A stretch of 64,000 nucleotides of DNA from Legionella_C dresdenensis (GTDB lineage: Bacteria; Pseudomonadota; Gammaproteobacteria; Legionellales; Legionellaceae). A program made the position numbers and the translations under genes. Where the stretch lies: positions 109,562-173,561 of the forward strand of contig NZ_JBHSAB010000029.1 in assembly GCF_042649825.1 (NCBI RefSeq). The letters are read 5' to 3'. Below, one piece after another: positions 1 to 8,773 of the stretch (position 1 is the stretch's first letter; the number at the start of each line of letters is the position of its first letter). The notes beneath the pieces are model-generated. The model made no database searches and had not been told where the DNA came from. It was given only the letters and a program-made list of their open reading frames with translations.

Positions 1-692
1 GTACATTGACCACGGTAAATGCCAGGTTTACTGATTGTGGCCCACGACTCATACATAAACCCTGGAATGGCATCCCGCTTCACGCCAAGCTCAGGCACCC
101 ACCAGGAGTGAACTACGTCGTTTGAAGTCACCAGAAAGCGTATTTTCTTGTTAACTGGAACAACCAGCGGTCTATCCACTTCAAGCAAATACCATTCGTT
201 CTTTTCCTGCTTGTTAGCAATCTGGGAATATGGCGTAGCCAGGTTACTGAAATAACTGATTCCCTGATCAAGATACTGATATTGCCATTTCCACTGCGTA
301 CCAATCACTTTTATCGTTACTGCCGCATCATTGGTATCAGTCATGCGGATTAGCACTGTTGTTGCTGGAATCGCTAATCCCACCAGAATCAGGAATGGGA
401 TAACCGACCAGAAAATTTCCAGACGGGTATTGTCATGAAAGGTGGCAGGAGTTACGCCTTTTGACTTACGGTGATGAATCAGGGCATAGATCATGACACC
501 GAAAACAATAACCCCGATAATGGCGCATATCAGCATCGCAATCATATGCAGATAATACATATCCTTGCTGATGGGAGTTACCCCTTTATACATGTTCAAC
601 TGCCAGTGATCACCACCAGCAACAGCCGCTGTCGCTGCCAGTAAGCCAGCCAAAGTAACAAGCAGTCTGCCTGCTTTAAACCTGTTTAGCAT
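1..692 (-). CDS. coxB: Cytochrome c oxidase subunit II (partial, C-terminus off window)
   Basis: Subunit II of an aa3-type cytochrome c oxidase, which takes electrons from cytochrome c through its CuA centre and passes them to subunit I in the inner membrane. Reading leftwards from ATG at 692 (SD-like GAGGTGAGG just upstream) there is a signal peptide (MLNRFKAGRLLVTLAGLLAA), two transmembrane helices (LHMIAMLICAIIGVIVFGVM and FWSVIPFLILVGLAIPATTV), the aromatic stretch IGTQWKWQYQY, and HSWWVPELGVKRDAIPG. The last visible residues, YRGQC, are the beginning of the CuA-binding loop, so the frame is intact up to the edge. The tetraheme cytochrome gene lies 82 bp upstream on the same strand, suggesting co-transcription with the oxidase genes expected to the left. 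Confidence 0.95.
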   Translation of the reverse strand, partial: MLNRFKAGRLLVTLAGLLAATAAVAGGDHWQLNMYKGVTPISKDMYYLHMIAMLICAIIGVIVFGVMIYALIHHRKSKGVTPATFHDNTRLEIFWSVIPFLILVGLAIPATTVLIRMTDTNDAAVTIKVIGTQWKWQYQYLDQGISYFSNLATPYSQIANKQEKNEWYLLEVDRPLVVPVNKKIRFLVTSNDVVHSWWVPELGVKRDAIPGFMYESWATISKPGIYRGQC

Positions 693-774
693 CCCCGTTC
701 CTCACCTCTATTTGCGGCTTGAATTGCAAGCCGCGCATTAATAATCTGGTTTCGTTATCTCAACCAATCGTTCA

Positions 775-2331
775 TTACCATAAGGAATAATTGCCTTCCG
801 TTCCGGACTGATCAATTATGTATTTGATCGCTTCTATCACTTCACCGGTTGTGCATTTCTCACATCCGCCATTTTTGGGATGCGCATCACTTTTAACAGT
901 GTTGCTGACCAGCAAATCAAAATCCTGATTAATCAATGGTTTCCAGGCTTCCTTGTCGCCAATTTTAGGAGCGCCCTGTACCCCGTCATTGTGGCATTGG
1001 CTGCAATTTTCCTCATATATTTCTTTCCCGCTTGGCGGATATTTATCCGTGCGGCCAGCAGCCAAATCACGCCATTGCGAACGTGACAGGGAGTTATTCA
1101 GAATATAATCAGTTGCAGCAATAACATCGTTATCAGAGCAAGTTACGCATGCCCCTTTAACCGGCATACTGTTATAGCCATTAATTGCATTACGGTACAA
1201 TCCTGTCAGGCCGCTGCTCTTTAGCCGGCGATACCAGTTAGCGCCATCGCCGTTTTGCGGCGCACCCATTATCCCTTCCTGATGGCACTCAATACAGGCA
1301 CTGACATACACTTGTCTGCCGCGCTCAAGTGTCGGTTTTGCATCCGACGGCGGAACACCAAGATATTCTTCACTGACGACTGTTTTCAGGTAAGTGGCTA
1401 TCGCCTGGTGATCTTCGTCGGTCAGATATTTCAAACTGTTGTGATTAACTTCCTCCATCGGACCATTTACTGGACCCGCGTTGTTGATTAGCTGATCCTT
1501 CACGAATACATCAATAACTTCCTGCTTGGTTGCAGACATCAGACCATATTTGGTGATATTTGGCGCCCACCAGCCGTCAATGAAACCGCCAGTCAGGTAG
1601 TATCGGGTTTTCGCTGCACCGAAAATATTAAGCGGTGTATGACACATGCTGCAGTGTCCCAATGAGTCAACAATATACTTGCCACGGTTCCAGGCAGCTG
1701 ACTTGTCTTTCTCATAAACAACATCACCTTTATCCGGGAAGAAAAACAGGAAATTCCAGCCCCAGAGGCTTAAGCGGGCGCCTGGTACGTTGAAAGGAAA
1801 CGGTAATGGCTTGTTTTCCAGTCTAACCGGTGGAATGCTCATTAAATAAGCGTATAACGCACGCGCATCATCATCGCTTATTTTTGAGAAGTAAACGTAT
1901 GGGAATACCGGAAAATAATTACCGCCATGTGGATTACGGCCTTCTTTCAGCGCATGAATAAAGTCGTCCTCAGTCCAGTTACCGATACCTGTTTCTTTGT
2001 CAGGTGTAATATTAGGGCTGTAAAACGTACCGAAGGGGGTATTGATTGCCAGACCGCCGGCATAAGCAGGAGTACCGCCTTTCATATTGGTGTGACATGA
2101 GATGCAGTCACCCATTTTGGAAAGGTATTCACCACGCTTGATAAGCTCTTCCTGTTCGCCGGTCGCTGGAGCAGTTGGCGGATAAGCAGGATAAAGCTCC
2201 TCGCTTTGCATTTCAGCAACTGGTGCTAATGCTTTATTATCGGTTCCGGACAATAAAAGTCCGCCGGCTATTATTGCAATAACGGCTAAAAAACATACGG
2301 TTATTGCGCTGTATTTCAACGAAGAGCGCAC
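775..2331 (-). CDS. Membrane-anchored tetraheme cytochrome c with two c5-like C-terminal domains
   Basis: A 518-residue periplasmic electron carrier with one N-terminal membrane anchor (about residues 9-28). Four CXXCH heme sites are visible: CISCH (76-80), CSMCH (227-231), CIECH (346-350) and CSQCH (443-447). The first two sit in a domain pair like the cytochrome subunit of membrane alcohol dehydrogenases. The last two are each followed by a GACVTCS or GGCEKCT pair, the disulfide hallmark of cytochrome c5, so these CxxC pairs are not heme sites. Translation starts at GTG (2331) behind a strong AAGGAGGGA. Being just upstream of coxB, it probably feeds electrons to the terminal oxidase (inference). 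There is no quinone-oxidising partner in view. Confidence 0.85.
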   Translation of the reverse strand: MRSSLKYSAITVCFLAVIAIIAGGLLLSGTDNKALAPVAEMQSEELYPAYPPTAPATGEQEELIKRGEYLSKMGDCISCHTNMKGGTPAYAGGLAINTPFGTFYSPNITPDKETGIGNWTEDDFIHALKEGRNPHGGNYFPVFPYVYFSKISDDDARALYAYLMSIPPVRLENKPLPFPFNVPGARLSLWGWNFLFFFPDKGDVVYEKDKSAAWNRGKYIVDSLGHCSMCHTPLNIFGAAKTRYYLTGGFIDGWWAPNITKYGLMSATKQEVIDVFVKDQLINNAGPVNGPMEEVNHNSLKYLTDEDHQAIATYLKTVVSEEYLGVPPSDAKPTLERGRQVYVSACIECHQEGIMGAPQNGDGANWYRRLKSSGLTGLYRNAINGYNSMPVKGACVTCSDNDVIAATDYILNNSLSRSQWRDLAAGRTDKYPPSGKEIYEENCSQCHNDGVQGAPKIGDKEAWKPLINQDFDLLVSNTVKSDAHPKNGGCEKCTTGEVIEAIKYIIDQSGTEGNYSLW

Positions 2332-2548
2332 GCTCCCTCCTTAAACTAATTATTCTTGTGGAATCTGGCAGCCCAAAATAATCCCGCATTTTATACCCCT
2401 TAAGGCAAAACTTGCAATCTTGTTATGCGCTGGATCTGTTAATTTTTCCGGATCAATCCGACAGACGCCGTTCTATTTTAATTGCTCTGGCATTTATAGT
2501 AGAATAGATAACTGTCAGTTGCATCAGTTAATTATCCCGGGGAGTCAG

Positions 2549-3154
2549 ATGCTGGTTTATTTCAACGGCTTATTGCTCGGCCTGTCCCTGATTATGGCTT
2601 TGGGGCCGCAAAACGTTTTTTTGATCCGTCAGGGCGCCTTAAAAAATCATGCCGTCTTATCGGCTGTAATCTGTTTTTGCTGCGATATCATTTTAATTGT
2701 GGCAAGCGTTGCCGGGCTGCATCATATATTAACCCGCCATCCTTCACTGCAAACCTGGATTACGGTCTTTGGCGTACTGTTTTTACTGTATTACGGCTAC
2801 AACGCATTACAGAATGGTATAAAAACCAGAGAGGACAGCGATAAAAATACCAGACAGTCCGCAACCCGGCTGCAGATTATTTTTTTAGCGCTGGGTTTTA
2901 GCCTTCTGAACCCGCACGCGATTATAGACAGTCTGGTGATTATTGGCGGCAGCAGCAGCCAGTTTCCTGATCACCGTTATGCTTTTATGTTGGGCGTTAT
3001 CACGTCAAGCTTTGTATGGTTTACGTTATTAACTCTGACAGCACGATATTTTGCAGATACATTGTCACGGCAGGCGGTCTGGCAACGGGTTGAATTATGC
3101 AGCGGCGCTTTGATGATTTTTCTCAGCTTGAAGCTGGCAGCCAATCTGCTTTAA
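2549..3154 (+). CDS. LysE/ArgO-family amino acid exporter
   Basis: Inner-membrane exporter of the LysE superfamily; characterised members extrude lysine or arginine. The 201-residue protein has the family's N-terminal signature GPQNVFLIRQG (residues 19-29), a second conserved NPHAIIDS motif near residue 130, and about six hydrophobic segments. The start at 2549 is preferred over an upstream in-frame ATG at 2420 because CCGGGGAGTCAG precedes it and because LysE proteins begin within about 20 residues of the GPQN motif. It is transcribed alone, divergent from the cytochrome gene. The actual substrate cannot be read from sequence. Confidence 0.88.
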   Translation: MLVYFNGLLLGLSLIMALGPQNVFLIRQGALKNHAVLSAVICFCCDIILIVASVAGLHHILTRHPSLQTWITVFGVLFLLYYGYNALQNGIKTREDSDKNTRQSATRLQIIFLALGFSLLNPHAIIDSLVIIGGSSSQFPDHRYAFMLGVITSSFVWFTLLTLTARYFADTLSRQAVWQRVELCSGALMIFLSLKLAANLL

Positions 3155-3301
3155 ATATTTTTTCCTCATCCGGCATTACTTGTTTTATTAATTTAATGCT
3201 ATAAATTACATATACTGATAAATTTGAATTTCATAAATTCTCAGCGACAGGTTATTTCATATTGATTTACTGATTGCTGGATAAACGGAAAACCGGAATT
3301 A

Positions 3302-4528
3302 ATGGAACAAACCATAAGCACACTTATTGCACGCCAGGAGATCTATGATCGTTCGCGCAATGTATGCGGCTACGAGCTGCTGTATCGTGATGGCGAACGC
3401 AATGAATCCCATATCGATCCTGATGATGAGTCTGAGGGCGAGCACGCTACGTCCTATGTAATATCGCATTTATTTGCCAACCTCGACATGGACATGGTTT
3501 TAGGTTCACAGCCTGCTTTCATTAATTTTACCCGCAACAGTCTTCTTGCCAGAATTCCCCTGTTACTGCCCCGGGAACGGGTAGTGATTGAATTTGGCGA
3601 CATTCAAATTGATGATGAATTGATTGAAGCAGTAACTGTTTTTTCCAAACGCGGCTACAAGATAGCGCTTGATGACTTTATTTATCGGGACGAACTAAAA
3701 CCTCTGATCGCAATTGCCAATATCATTAAAATTGATGTCCTTCATCAGAATGATCAGCAAATTAAAAAACAGTTGCTTTGTGTGCCGGGAGATTTCCAAG
3801 GTAAATTATTAGCTGAAAGGGTAGAGACTCGCGAACAGTTTGATATCTGCAAGGCATTAGGCTTTCATTTGTTCCAGGGTTTTTTTCTTAATCAGCCCAA
3901 TCTGATTCAGGGTCACATTCTATCTGAGAATAAAATTTATTTGCTGAGGCTGCTTGCTGAACTCCATAACCCGGAAGTAAAGATGCAACGGGTGGAAGAA
4001 ATTATTTTACAAATCCCCAAGCTGAGCTATCGCATTTTACGGCTTGCGAATTCGGCTTCGATGTATATGGGTAAAAAAATCGACTCGCTAATGGATGCAA
4101 TTCAACAGCTTGGCCTTATCCAAATTCGCGATTGGATATGTCTGCTTCTGGTTTCCAGCCTGGATGACATCTCGCCTGATTTGCTGGAAAGGACATTGAT
4201 ACGCGCCAAAATGTGTCAGCTTCTTGCTAAAAAAGCGCGCTCGGCAAATCCCCATCAGGCTTATACAGTAGGCATGCTTTCTACCCTTGACGCTATTTTG
4301 AATGAACCGATGCCATCCTTATTGGCAAAAATTCATTTAAGCGAGGGCTTGAACAAGGCGTTGCTTTATCATAAAGGCGTGCTCGGTACATTACTTGCCA
4401 ATGCCCAGGATTATGAGCGTGGTTATTTCACCAAATTACAATATACCGATTTTACTGATCAGGACTATAGCGAAGCCTACCTGCAAGGGATAGAATATGC
4501 CAATGAAGTCATGCAAATTCTGCGCTAA
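3302..4528 (+). CDS. EAL-like plus HDOD domain signalling protein
   Basis: A 408-residue cytosolic protein of the YuxH-like class. The N-terminal half (about 1-195) is an EAL fold: YELLYRDGE stands where the catalytic EAL sequence would be, followed by ALDDF, IKIDVL and LAERVET. The C-terminal half (about 195-390) is an HDOD domain (LSYRILRLANSAS, IQQLGLIQIRDWICLLL). EAL enzymes hydrolyse cyclic di-GMP, but EAL is replaced by ELL and the metal-binding set looks incomplete, so this is more likely a c-di-GMP sensor or scaffold than a phosphodiesterase (inference). No obvious operon partner. Confidence 0.85.
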   Translation: MEQTISTLIARQEIYDRSRNVCGYELLYRDGERNESHIDPDDESEGEHATSYVISHLFANLDMDMVLGSQPAFINFTRNSLLARIPLLLPRERVVIEFGDIQIDDELIEAVTVFSKRGYKIALDDFIYRDELKPLIAIANIIKIDVLHQNDQQIKKQLLCVPGDFQGKLLAERVETREQFDICKALGFHLFQGFFLNQPNLIQGHILSENKIYLLRLLAELHNPEVKMQRVEEIILQIPKLSYRILRLANSASMYMGKKIDSLMDAIQQLGLIQIRDWICLLLVSSLDDISPDLLERTLIRAKMCQLLAKKARSANPHQAYTVGMLSTLDAILNEPMPSLLAKIHLSEGLNKALLYHKGVLGTLLANAQDYERGYFTKLQYTDFTDQDYSEAYLQGIEYANEVMQILR

Positions 4529-4700
4529 GTTGACTTTCATTTTAACCTATTGTTTTTCAAATCAAAAAAAACCTTTTCCGCCTGATAAAAATAAGTTATA
4601 AATACCTTTTGGATCATTAACCTGGTCAAGGATTGACTGGTAATCGGCTCCAGAACGACGTATGCGCTATTATTGATAACCTATTTTCATGGAGTGAAAA

Positions 4701-4988
4701 GTGAACAGCAAAGTATTCTCACAGCGCTTTAACCGCGAGTTGTCGCTACTGGGTTTTCCAGAAGAAGTTACTGAAAAAGTAAAAGCCGTAGCTAAAGTTT
4801 TTGGAGTCACCAGACATTTGGCCAATGCAATGATCTTCGGTCATGCGCTACCACCTTCAGAACAGCTTAGAAAAATCGCAGAAATCCTCGAAGTATGCCC
4901 GCAATGGTTAAGCGGTACTACAGATAAGAAAAGAGGGTATACCGCTGAGAAGGAAAAGGACAAAGAGAAAGAGACGGCAGAGAGTTAA
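4701..4988 (+). CDS. Small helix-turn-helix DNA-binding protein
   Basis: A 95-residue protein starting at GTG behind GGAGTGAAAA. Residues about 20-70 resemble an XRE/CI-type helix-turn-helix (VAKVFGVTRHLANAMIFG followed by LRKIAEILEVCPQWLSG). The last 20 residues are a charged Lys/Glu tail. Size and layout fit a small transcriptional regulator related to phage repressors, but no operator or partner gene is evident and there is no surrounding prophage. Confidence 0.65.
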   Translation: MNSKVFSQRFNRELSLLGFPEEVTEKVKAVAKVFGVTRHLANAMIFGHALPPSEQLRKIAEILEVCPQWLSGTTDKKRGYTAEKEKDKEKETAES

Positions 4989-5010
4989 ACGCAAGCTAAC
5001 TGAATAGGAG

Positions 5011-5035
5011 TGTTGGGCTTTACAGTCCAACCTAC
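5011..5035. repeat. Dispersed TGTTGGG palindrome, copy 1
   Basis: TGTTGGGCTTTACAGTCCAACCTAC; the TTGG..CCAA arms pair around a short centre with one mismatch. Member of the intergenic palindrome family found throughout the window. Confidence 0.75.
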
Positions 5036-5132
5036 ATTATTATAAAGCAGCCGGGTTAATCCTGGGCCTGAATCTCGCATTTTTAAGGATTTGGGTTATA
5101 ATGAGTTCCTATTAATTTAAGGCTGTCTAATT

Positions 5133-5942
5133 ATGGAGTGCCTGAGTTTTTGTATTGCCAAAGCAGTTGATTTAAGCCGGCTTGATACCTATGTCAAATC
5201 GGAAATGGATAACTATTGTTCTGTCAAACTGCGGGATGTTCTGAAAATTGCATCAAATGATAATCGCAATTACACGATCTATGTGTTTAAAAACGGCACC
5301 GTAGTCTCCTGGGGTATTAAACGTCATCAAATCGGTGATTATCTTGATTTAATCCGCCAATTTTCGCATAAACCGCTTGCATTTCTTGTTCATGATGAAT
5401 TCAGTTACCAGATAGGCGAAAAAACCGCTATTGAACCGCATGATTATTTTGATGTCGATTGCATGATTATCGAGGGTTACAGCGATGAATTAATGCTAAG
5501 TCTATCTTATGGTTTTTCACAATCGGTCAAATTGCAATATTTTGAAATGATTCTGGAAGCGTTGATCGAGAAATATACACCGATGATTCACAGCATGTCG
5601 CATAAAGGAAAAATGCCGATTTCCCGCGATCGCATACGCCAAATCATTGGCGAAATATTAGGTTCTAAAAGTGAAATGAACCTGTTGAGTAATTTTATGT
5701 ATCATCCCAAGTATTTCTGGCAGCACCCTACTCTGGAAGAGTATTACACTATGCTGGAACGCTATTTACATATCCAGCGCCGGGTAAACGCATTAAATCA
5801 CCGCCTGGACACGCTCAATGAAATTTTTGATATGTTTAATGGCTACCTTGAAAATCGCCATGCGCATACTCTGGAAATCATTATTATTATTCTGATTACT
5901 ATAGAAATTATCTTTGCTATTCTGAAGTCGGATTTGATGTAG
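5133..5942 (+). CDS. DUF155/RMD1-family protein, possible RavC-like core effector
   Basis: A 269-residue protein of the DUF155 (yeast RMD1/SIF2-like) family: a mixed alpha/beta N-terminal region with YTIYVFKNGTVVSWG, a long helical middle part, and a C-terminal hydrophobic helix (HTLEIIIIILITIEIIFAIL, about 245-264) followed by six residues, that is, a tail anchor. Eukaryotic members act in mitochondrial translation; bacterial function is unknown. It lies four genes from vipF. In L. pneumophila, as I remember it, the core effector gene ravC (lpg0107) lies close to vipF (lpg0103), so this may be its counterpart. That link is positional inference, not a sequence match I could run. A TATAAT box lies at 5097-5102. 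Confidence 0.7.
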   Translation: MECLSFCIAKAVDLSRLDTYVKSEMDNYCSVKLRDVLKIASNDNRNYTIYVFKNGTVVSWGIKRHQIGDYLDLIRQFSHKPLAFLVHDEFSYQIGEKTAIEPHDYFDVDCMIIEGYSDELMLSLSYGFSQSVKLQYFEMILEALIEKYTPMIHSMSHKGKMPISRDRIRQIIGEILGSKSEMNLLSNFMYHPKYFWQHPTLEEYYTMLERYLHIQRRVNALNHRLDTLNEIFDMFNGYLENRHAHTLEIIIIILITIEIIFAILKSDLM

Positions 5943-5954
5943 GCCGCCGTTGGG

Positions 5955-5975
5955 TGTTGGGTTTTACAGCCCAAA
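5955..5975. repeat. Dispersed TGTTGGG palindrome, copy 2
   Basis: TGTTGGGTTTTACAGCCCAAA just after the stop codon of the DUF155 gene; same family as the copy at 5011. Confidence 0.7.
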
Positions 5976-6052
5976 CTGCATGTATTTCTATAACAATTGC
6001 CATCTGTTCTGATTTTTGTGTATGATGTCGTTTTCCTTCAGCCGAGAAAAAC

Positions 6053-7333
6053 ATGACTTTTCAAGCTGAACACACTGTACCCTCCTCTCGAAAAACCGAA
6101 GTTATTGCCGGAATTACTACCTTTCTGACTATGGTTTATATTGTCTTTGTCAATCCTGCCATTTTAAGCGGGGCAGGCATGGATTCAGGCGCGGTATTCA
6201 CTGCAACCTGCCTGGTGACTGCCTTTGCCTGTGCGGTGACTGGTTTATTGGCTAATACGCCCATAGGCGTTGCTCCGGGTATGGCATTAAATATCTACTT
6301 TTCCTACAGTGTGGTTCAGGGAATGGGAATCAACTGGCAACATGCATTGGCCATGGTCTTTATTTCCGGATTGTTATTTTTTGTGATCAGTCTGACCGGT
6401 CTAAGACGCTTGCTGATTGAAGCCATTCCGCATAATCTGCAAATCGCCATTCTCATCGGAATCAGTCTCCTCATTGCCTTGATTGCGCTTGAAACCAATC
6501 AGCTTGTTATTGCCGACAATCATACTCTGATGCGTTTGGGTGATATTACCCGCCCGGAAAGCGGATTGTTTTTTCTCGGGTTTTTATTGATTCTCGCGCT
6601 TGATTATTATCGTATTCCTGCGGCTATTATTATTGGTATTCTGGCTATCAGTCTGCTTAGCCTGTTGCTTGGCATTACGCAGTGGCAAGGTATAGCGGCC
6701 TTACCGCCATCGCTGGAACCGACATTCCTGAAGCTTGATTTTACTGGCATTACCTCAATCCCCTCGCTCAAGGCAACGTTTACTTTTTTCCTGATTGCCG
6801 TCTTTGATGCAACCGGTACATTAATCGGTCTGCTGAACCAGTCTGTTTTTAAAGAACAAGCAGATTACCAACGCCGGCTCGCCAAAAGCCTGACCGCAGA
6901 TGCCGCCGCATCCACACTGGCGGGTCTTTTAGGTTCAGCAAGCACTTCGCCCTATATCGAATCGGCTACCGGTATTGAAGCCGGCGGCAGAACAGGGCTT
7001 ACCGCCATTGTAACGGCAGTGGGCTTTCTGCTGATGTTATTTTTCTATCCGCTGGCCAAAATGATCCCCGCTTGCGCAGTTGGCCCAGCTTTACTGTATG
7101 TCGCCTGTTGTATGATGAAGCATCTGTCTGAACTGAAACTTGCCGATATCAGCGAAACTGCGCCTTGCATGGTAACCATTATGATGATTCCGTTTACTTC
7201 CTCCATTGCAGACGGTATTGGCGGCGGAATTATTTTATACACCGTTCTGAAACTGGCAACCCGGCAAAAGGTTAATCCGCTAGTAGTTATACTGAGTGTA
7301 TTGTTTATTATTTTCTTTATGATCAATTATTAG
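6053..7333 (+). CDS. NCS2-family purine permease (AzgA/GhxP type)
   Basis: A 426-residue polytopic inner-membrane transporter. The N-terminal signature GITTFLTMVYIVFVNPAIL, then TPIGVAPGMALNIYFSY, FDATGTLIGL and the SASTSPYIESATGIEAGGRTG stretch are typical of AzgA-like nucleobase:proton symporters that import adenine, guanine or hypoxanthine. About 12 hydrophobic segments are visible and the length matches the family. It is a single gene, with no purine metabolism gene next to it; the exact base transported is not decidable here. Confidence 0.9.
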   Translation: MTFQAEHTVPSSRKTEVIAGITTFLTMVYIVFVNPAILSGAGMDSGAVFTATCLVTAFACAVTGLLANTPIGVAPGMALNIYFSYSVVQGMGINWQHALAMVFISGLLFFVISLTGLRRLLIEAIPHNLQIAILIGISLLIALIALETNQLVIADNHTLMRLGDITRPESGLFFLGFLLILALDYYRIPAAIIIGILAISLLSLLLGITQWQGIAALPPSLEPTFLKLDFTGITSIPSLKATFTFFLIAVFDATGTLIGLLNQSVFKEQADYQRRLAKSLTADAAASTLAGLLGSASTSPYIESATGIEAGGRTGLTAIVTAVGFLLMLFFYPLAKMIPACAVGPALLYVACCMMKHLSELKLADISETAPCMVTIMMIPFTSSIADGIGGGIILYTVLKLATRQKVNPLVVILSVLFIIFFMINY

Positions 7334-7355
7334 TGTTGGGTCGCTTGATCCAACA
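7334..7355. repeat. Dispersed TGTTGGG palindrome, copy 3
   Basis: TGTTGG-GTCGCTTGAT-CCAACA, immediately downstream of the permease stop; 6-bp perfect outer arms with further internal pairing. Confidence 0.7.
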
Positions 7356-7473
7356 TTTCCTTTAATTATACAGCCTGAACAAACATAATTGCCTAAAAAA
7401 TTTCACATCTGCCTGTAAAATGCAACAAGCTGATCCTATAATTAACATATAGGACTCCTACAGGGACGTTACA

Positions 7474-8511
7474 ATGACTCATCCGCTTTTCAACCGTACA
7501 ATTTCAGATTTTCCAGGTCAATGTGTCGTAATCGGTTGTTCACATACTCACAAGCTGTGCCAAAACAAACAGCTTCATGCGGATCCACAGTCTTTTTATA
7601 CTATTGATATTAACCCGGAGCATCACCCTGATGCGGTATTAAACATTACTCAACCTTTACCAGCCGCTCTGGAGCAACGTTTTCGGTTAACTGTGGTTGA
7701 GCAGTTGGATTATTATGCCTATAACGCATCGGCACAACTTGGTCAGGCTGGCCCACAAGGCTTTCATAATATCTGGCAAATGACCGCCCCTGACGGTTTT
7801 ATTTTAATCACTGGTTGCCCCAGAGAGCAAAAATACCGTGAACAACTTTATAGCCGATATTTACGTTATATTGAATTAAATGAGTCAGGGAATGCAATTC
7901 TAATACCCCGTGATCAGTCGCTGGCGATTATTACTATCCGAAGAAAGCTTAAGACACTCAAATCAGACCTGCAAGCATTAATCAAACACGCCCGAACCGA
8001 TAACCGCAACAAACTCTCCGCCTTGAAATTCTGTGAATTAAGCTACGAAAATCTGCTGACTCTTGATGAAACAGTGTTATTTGGATGCGCTACTTTCGAG
8101 CAAAAAAAACTTTTGCTTGATAGCTTCTCAACGATTTACGCTGCGTTGGACGCGGGACAGAAATCCAGACTGAATGGCAGAGAAAGTGTAATTATCGATG
8201 CCCTTGGCCTTTCTACAACCAATTTAAAAGTCATTGATCACGTTACCCGGCGTAATCCTGACAGCAGAACATACCGGGCATGGAAACTGGCTAAAGATCA
8301 TTATAAAAACTGCTCGGCAGGCAATCATAAGCTGTTTCAGGAAATTCGTCTTTACTCGCTTAAGCGAAATGGTACGGCAAGCAGCTTTTTTAAAACCAGC
8401 AATAGCGCCGGGCAGAATGATTCAATTAATTTTGAGCAGATAGTTAATCAGGCAGATGCGGAATCCTGGGTAGGGATAATCAGGGATACGTTAAATTCGA
8501 ATAGTCCGTAA
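7474..8511 (+). CDS. Protein of unknown function with a methyltransferase-like N-terminal fold
   Basis: I do not recognise this 345-residue protein. Residues about 14-120 look like a class I Rossmann fold: a first strand CVVIGCS, a second strand ending in an acidic residue (FYTIDINPEHHPDAVLNI), and APDGFILITG where methyltransferases have their PxG-strand. The usual glycine-rich G-x-G-x-G loop is absent (GCSHTHK instead), so SAM binding is doubtful. The C-terminal 220 residues are helical, basic and without familiar motifs. No signal peptide or membrane segment. TATAAT lies near 7436 and CAGGGACG acts as ribosome site. Candidate Legionella-specific protein. Confidence 0.6.
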   Translation: MTHPLFNRTISDFPGQCVVIGCSHTHKLCQNKQLHADPQSFYTIDINPEHHPDAVLNITQPLPAALEQRFRLTVVEQLDYYAYNASAQLGQAGPQGFHNIWQMTAPDGFILITGCPREQKYREQLYSRYLRYIELNESGNAILIPRDQSLAIITIRRKLKTLKSDLQALIKHARTDNRNKLSALKFCELSYENLLTLDETVLFGCATFEQKKLLLDSFSTIYAALDAGQKSRLNGRESVIIDALGLSTTNLKVIDHVTRRNPDSRTYRAWKLAKDHYKNCSAGNHKLFQEIRLYSLKRNGTASSFFKTSNSAGQNDSINFEQIVNQADAESWVGIIRDTLNSNSP

Positions 8512-8540
8512 ACTGGCAGCTTTGCTCAGGACGATTTTTG

Positions 8541-8641
8541 TAGGTTGGGTCGTTTTGACCCAACAAACCTTTTTATCAAGCTCTTAAGATCTGAAAAGTG
8601 ATTAAAGATTGGTAATGTTGGGTCTGAACGACCCAACCTAC
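8541..8641. repeat. Paired head-to-head palindromes (copies 4 and 5)
   Basis: TAGGTTGGGTCGTTTTGACC (8541 onward) and, inverted, TGTTGGGTCTGAACGACCCA (8616 onward) bracket about 50 bp. Each half is itself a palindrome, and the two halves are inverted repeats of each other, so the whole 101 bp can form one long hairpin or two short ones. It fills much of the 262-bp gap before msrA. Confidence 0.8.
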
Positions 8642-8773
8642 GTTTTTCTTCAGATACATTGGCAAATTTTCAAAGCATAGCCTAATCTAAATAATAGACA
8701 CTGTATAAAAAAAATAGTCATAACTGCTTGCCTGATTCAGTTGGCAACATAGTCAAAAACAATAAGGGCAATC

